Source of the DNA: an uncultured Paracoccaceae bacterium
GTDB taxonomy: Bacteria; Pseudomonadota; Alphaproteobacteria; Rhodobacterales; Rhodobacteraceae
Length of the DNA: 6,520 nucleotides
Reading direction: 5' to 3'
NCBI GenBank assembly: GCA_913054485.1
Contig: CAJXHQ010000187.1
Location: forward strand, 1-6,520
Below the pieces are notes generated by a model. The model was not told where the DNA came from, did no database searches, and saw nothing but the letters and a program-made list of their open reading frames with translations. Below are positions 6,433 to 6,520 of this stretch, in pieces. Within the stretch, counting starts at the first letter, position 1, and every line of letters begins with the position of its first letter. The position numbers were made by a program, and so were the translations under genes.

Positions 6433-6520
6433 TCAGTTCGACAGCAGTGCCGGTACGATGGTCACGATCGACGGGAAGAACCACAAGATTCCCAGCCCCG
6501 CCACCTGGATCAGCACAAAC
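6433..6520 (-). CDS. C-terminal end of a membrane protein, probably TRAP transporter large permease (truncated by window edge)
   Basis: Reading leftward from 6519 gives 28 codons and a TGA at 6433-6435. The peptide is FVLIQVAGLGILWFFPSIVT followed by IVPALLSN: one hydrophobic helix, an aromatic-Pro turn and a second apolar stretch at the C-terminus. This closely resembles the last transmembrane segment of DctM/SiaM-type TRAP permeases, which often end with an F-P then L-P pattern. TRAP permeases are inner-membrane proteins that import organic acids using a substrate-binding protein and an ion gradient. Only about 28 residues are visible, so membrane protein is firm and TRAP is probable. A strong terminator follows in the correct orientation, supporting this frame over the neighbouring open one. 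Confidence 0.6.
   Translation of the reverse strand, partial: FVLIQVAGLGILWFFPSIVTIVPALLSN

Overview
The window is GC-rich with strongly GC3-biased coding sequence. Its proteins resemble those of marine Alphaproteobacteria of the Roseobacter group (Rhodobacteraceae; Leisingera, Phaeobacter or Ruegeria-like). That placement rests on remembered family resemblance and base composition, not on a search. No insertion sequence, phage gene, tRNA, rRNA or CRISPR array is visible, and the region reads as ordinary, densely packed chromosome.

Layout. (1) Positions 75-2855 hold a tight three-gene plus-strand operon: a DUF2927 lipoprotein with a helical-repeat (TPR-like) C-terminus, a 55-residue two-helix membrane protein whose ATG overlaps the preceding stop (ATGA), and a CoxE-like VWA-domain protein starting 4 nt further on. 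A short open frame from the window edge ends at 73-75 in a TGATG overlap with the DUF2927 start, so the operon may extend upstream. (2) After an 82-nt gap with two inverted repeats, a PhoD-like metallophosphatase without a visible signal peptide occupies 2938-4365. (3) After a 96-nt gap with a perfect 9-bp inverted repeat, a secreted PHP-like DUF3604 protein occupies 4462-6375. (4) A GC-rich hairpin at 6380-6402 is a convergent terminator. On the minus strand it follows the last 28 codons of a membrane protein that looks like a TRAP-transporter large permease, cut by the right window edge.

How the genes may work together. The first three genes look like one translationally coupled unit linking a periplasm-facing lipoprotein, an inner-membrane hairpin and a cytoplasmic VWA protein. 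VWA proteins of this class usually work with MoxR-type AAA+ ATPases, but none is in the window. The next two genes are metal-dependent hydrolases from unrelated folds, one predicted cytoplasmic and one exported. Both suggest phosphoester or related hydrolysis, but their substrates cannot be read from sequence. No classical, clearly new defence or mobile system is present. The most unusual items are the uncharacterised lipoprotein/mini-membrane/VWA cassette and the palindrome over the ribosome-binding site of the PhoD-like gene.
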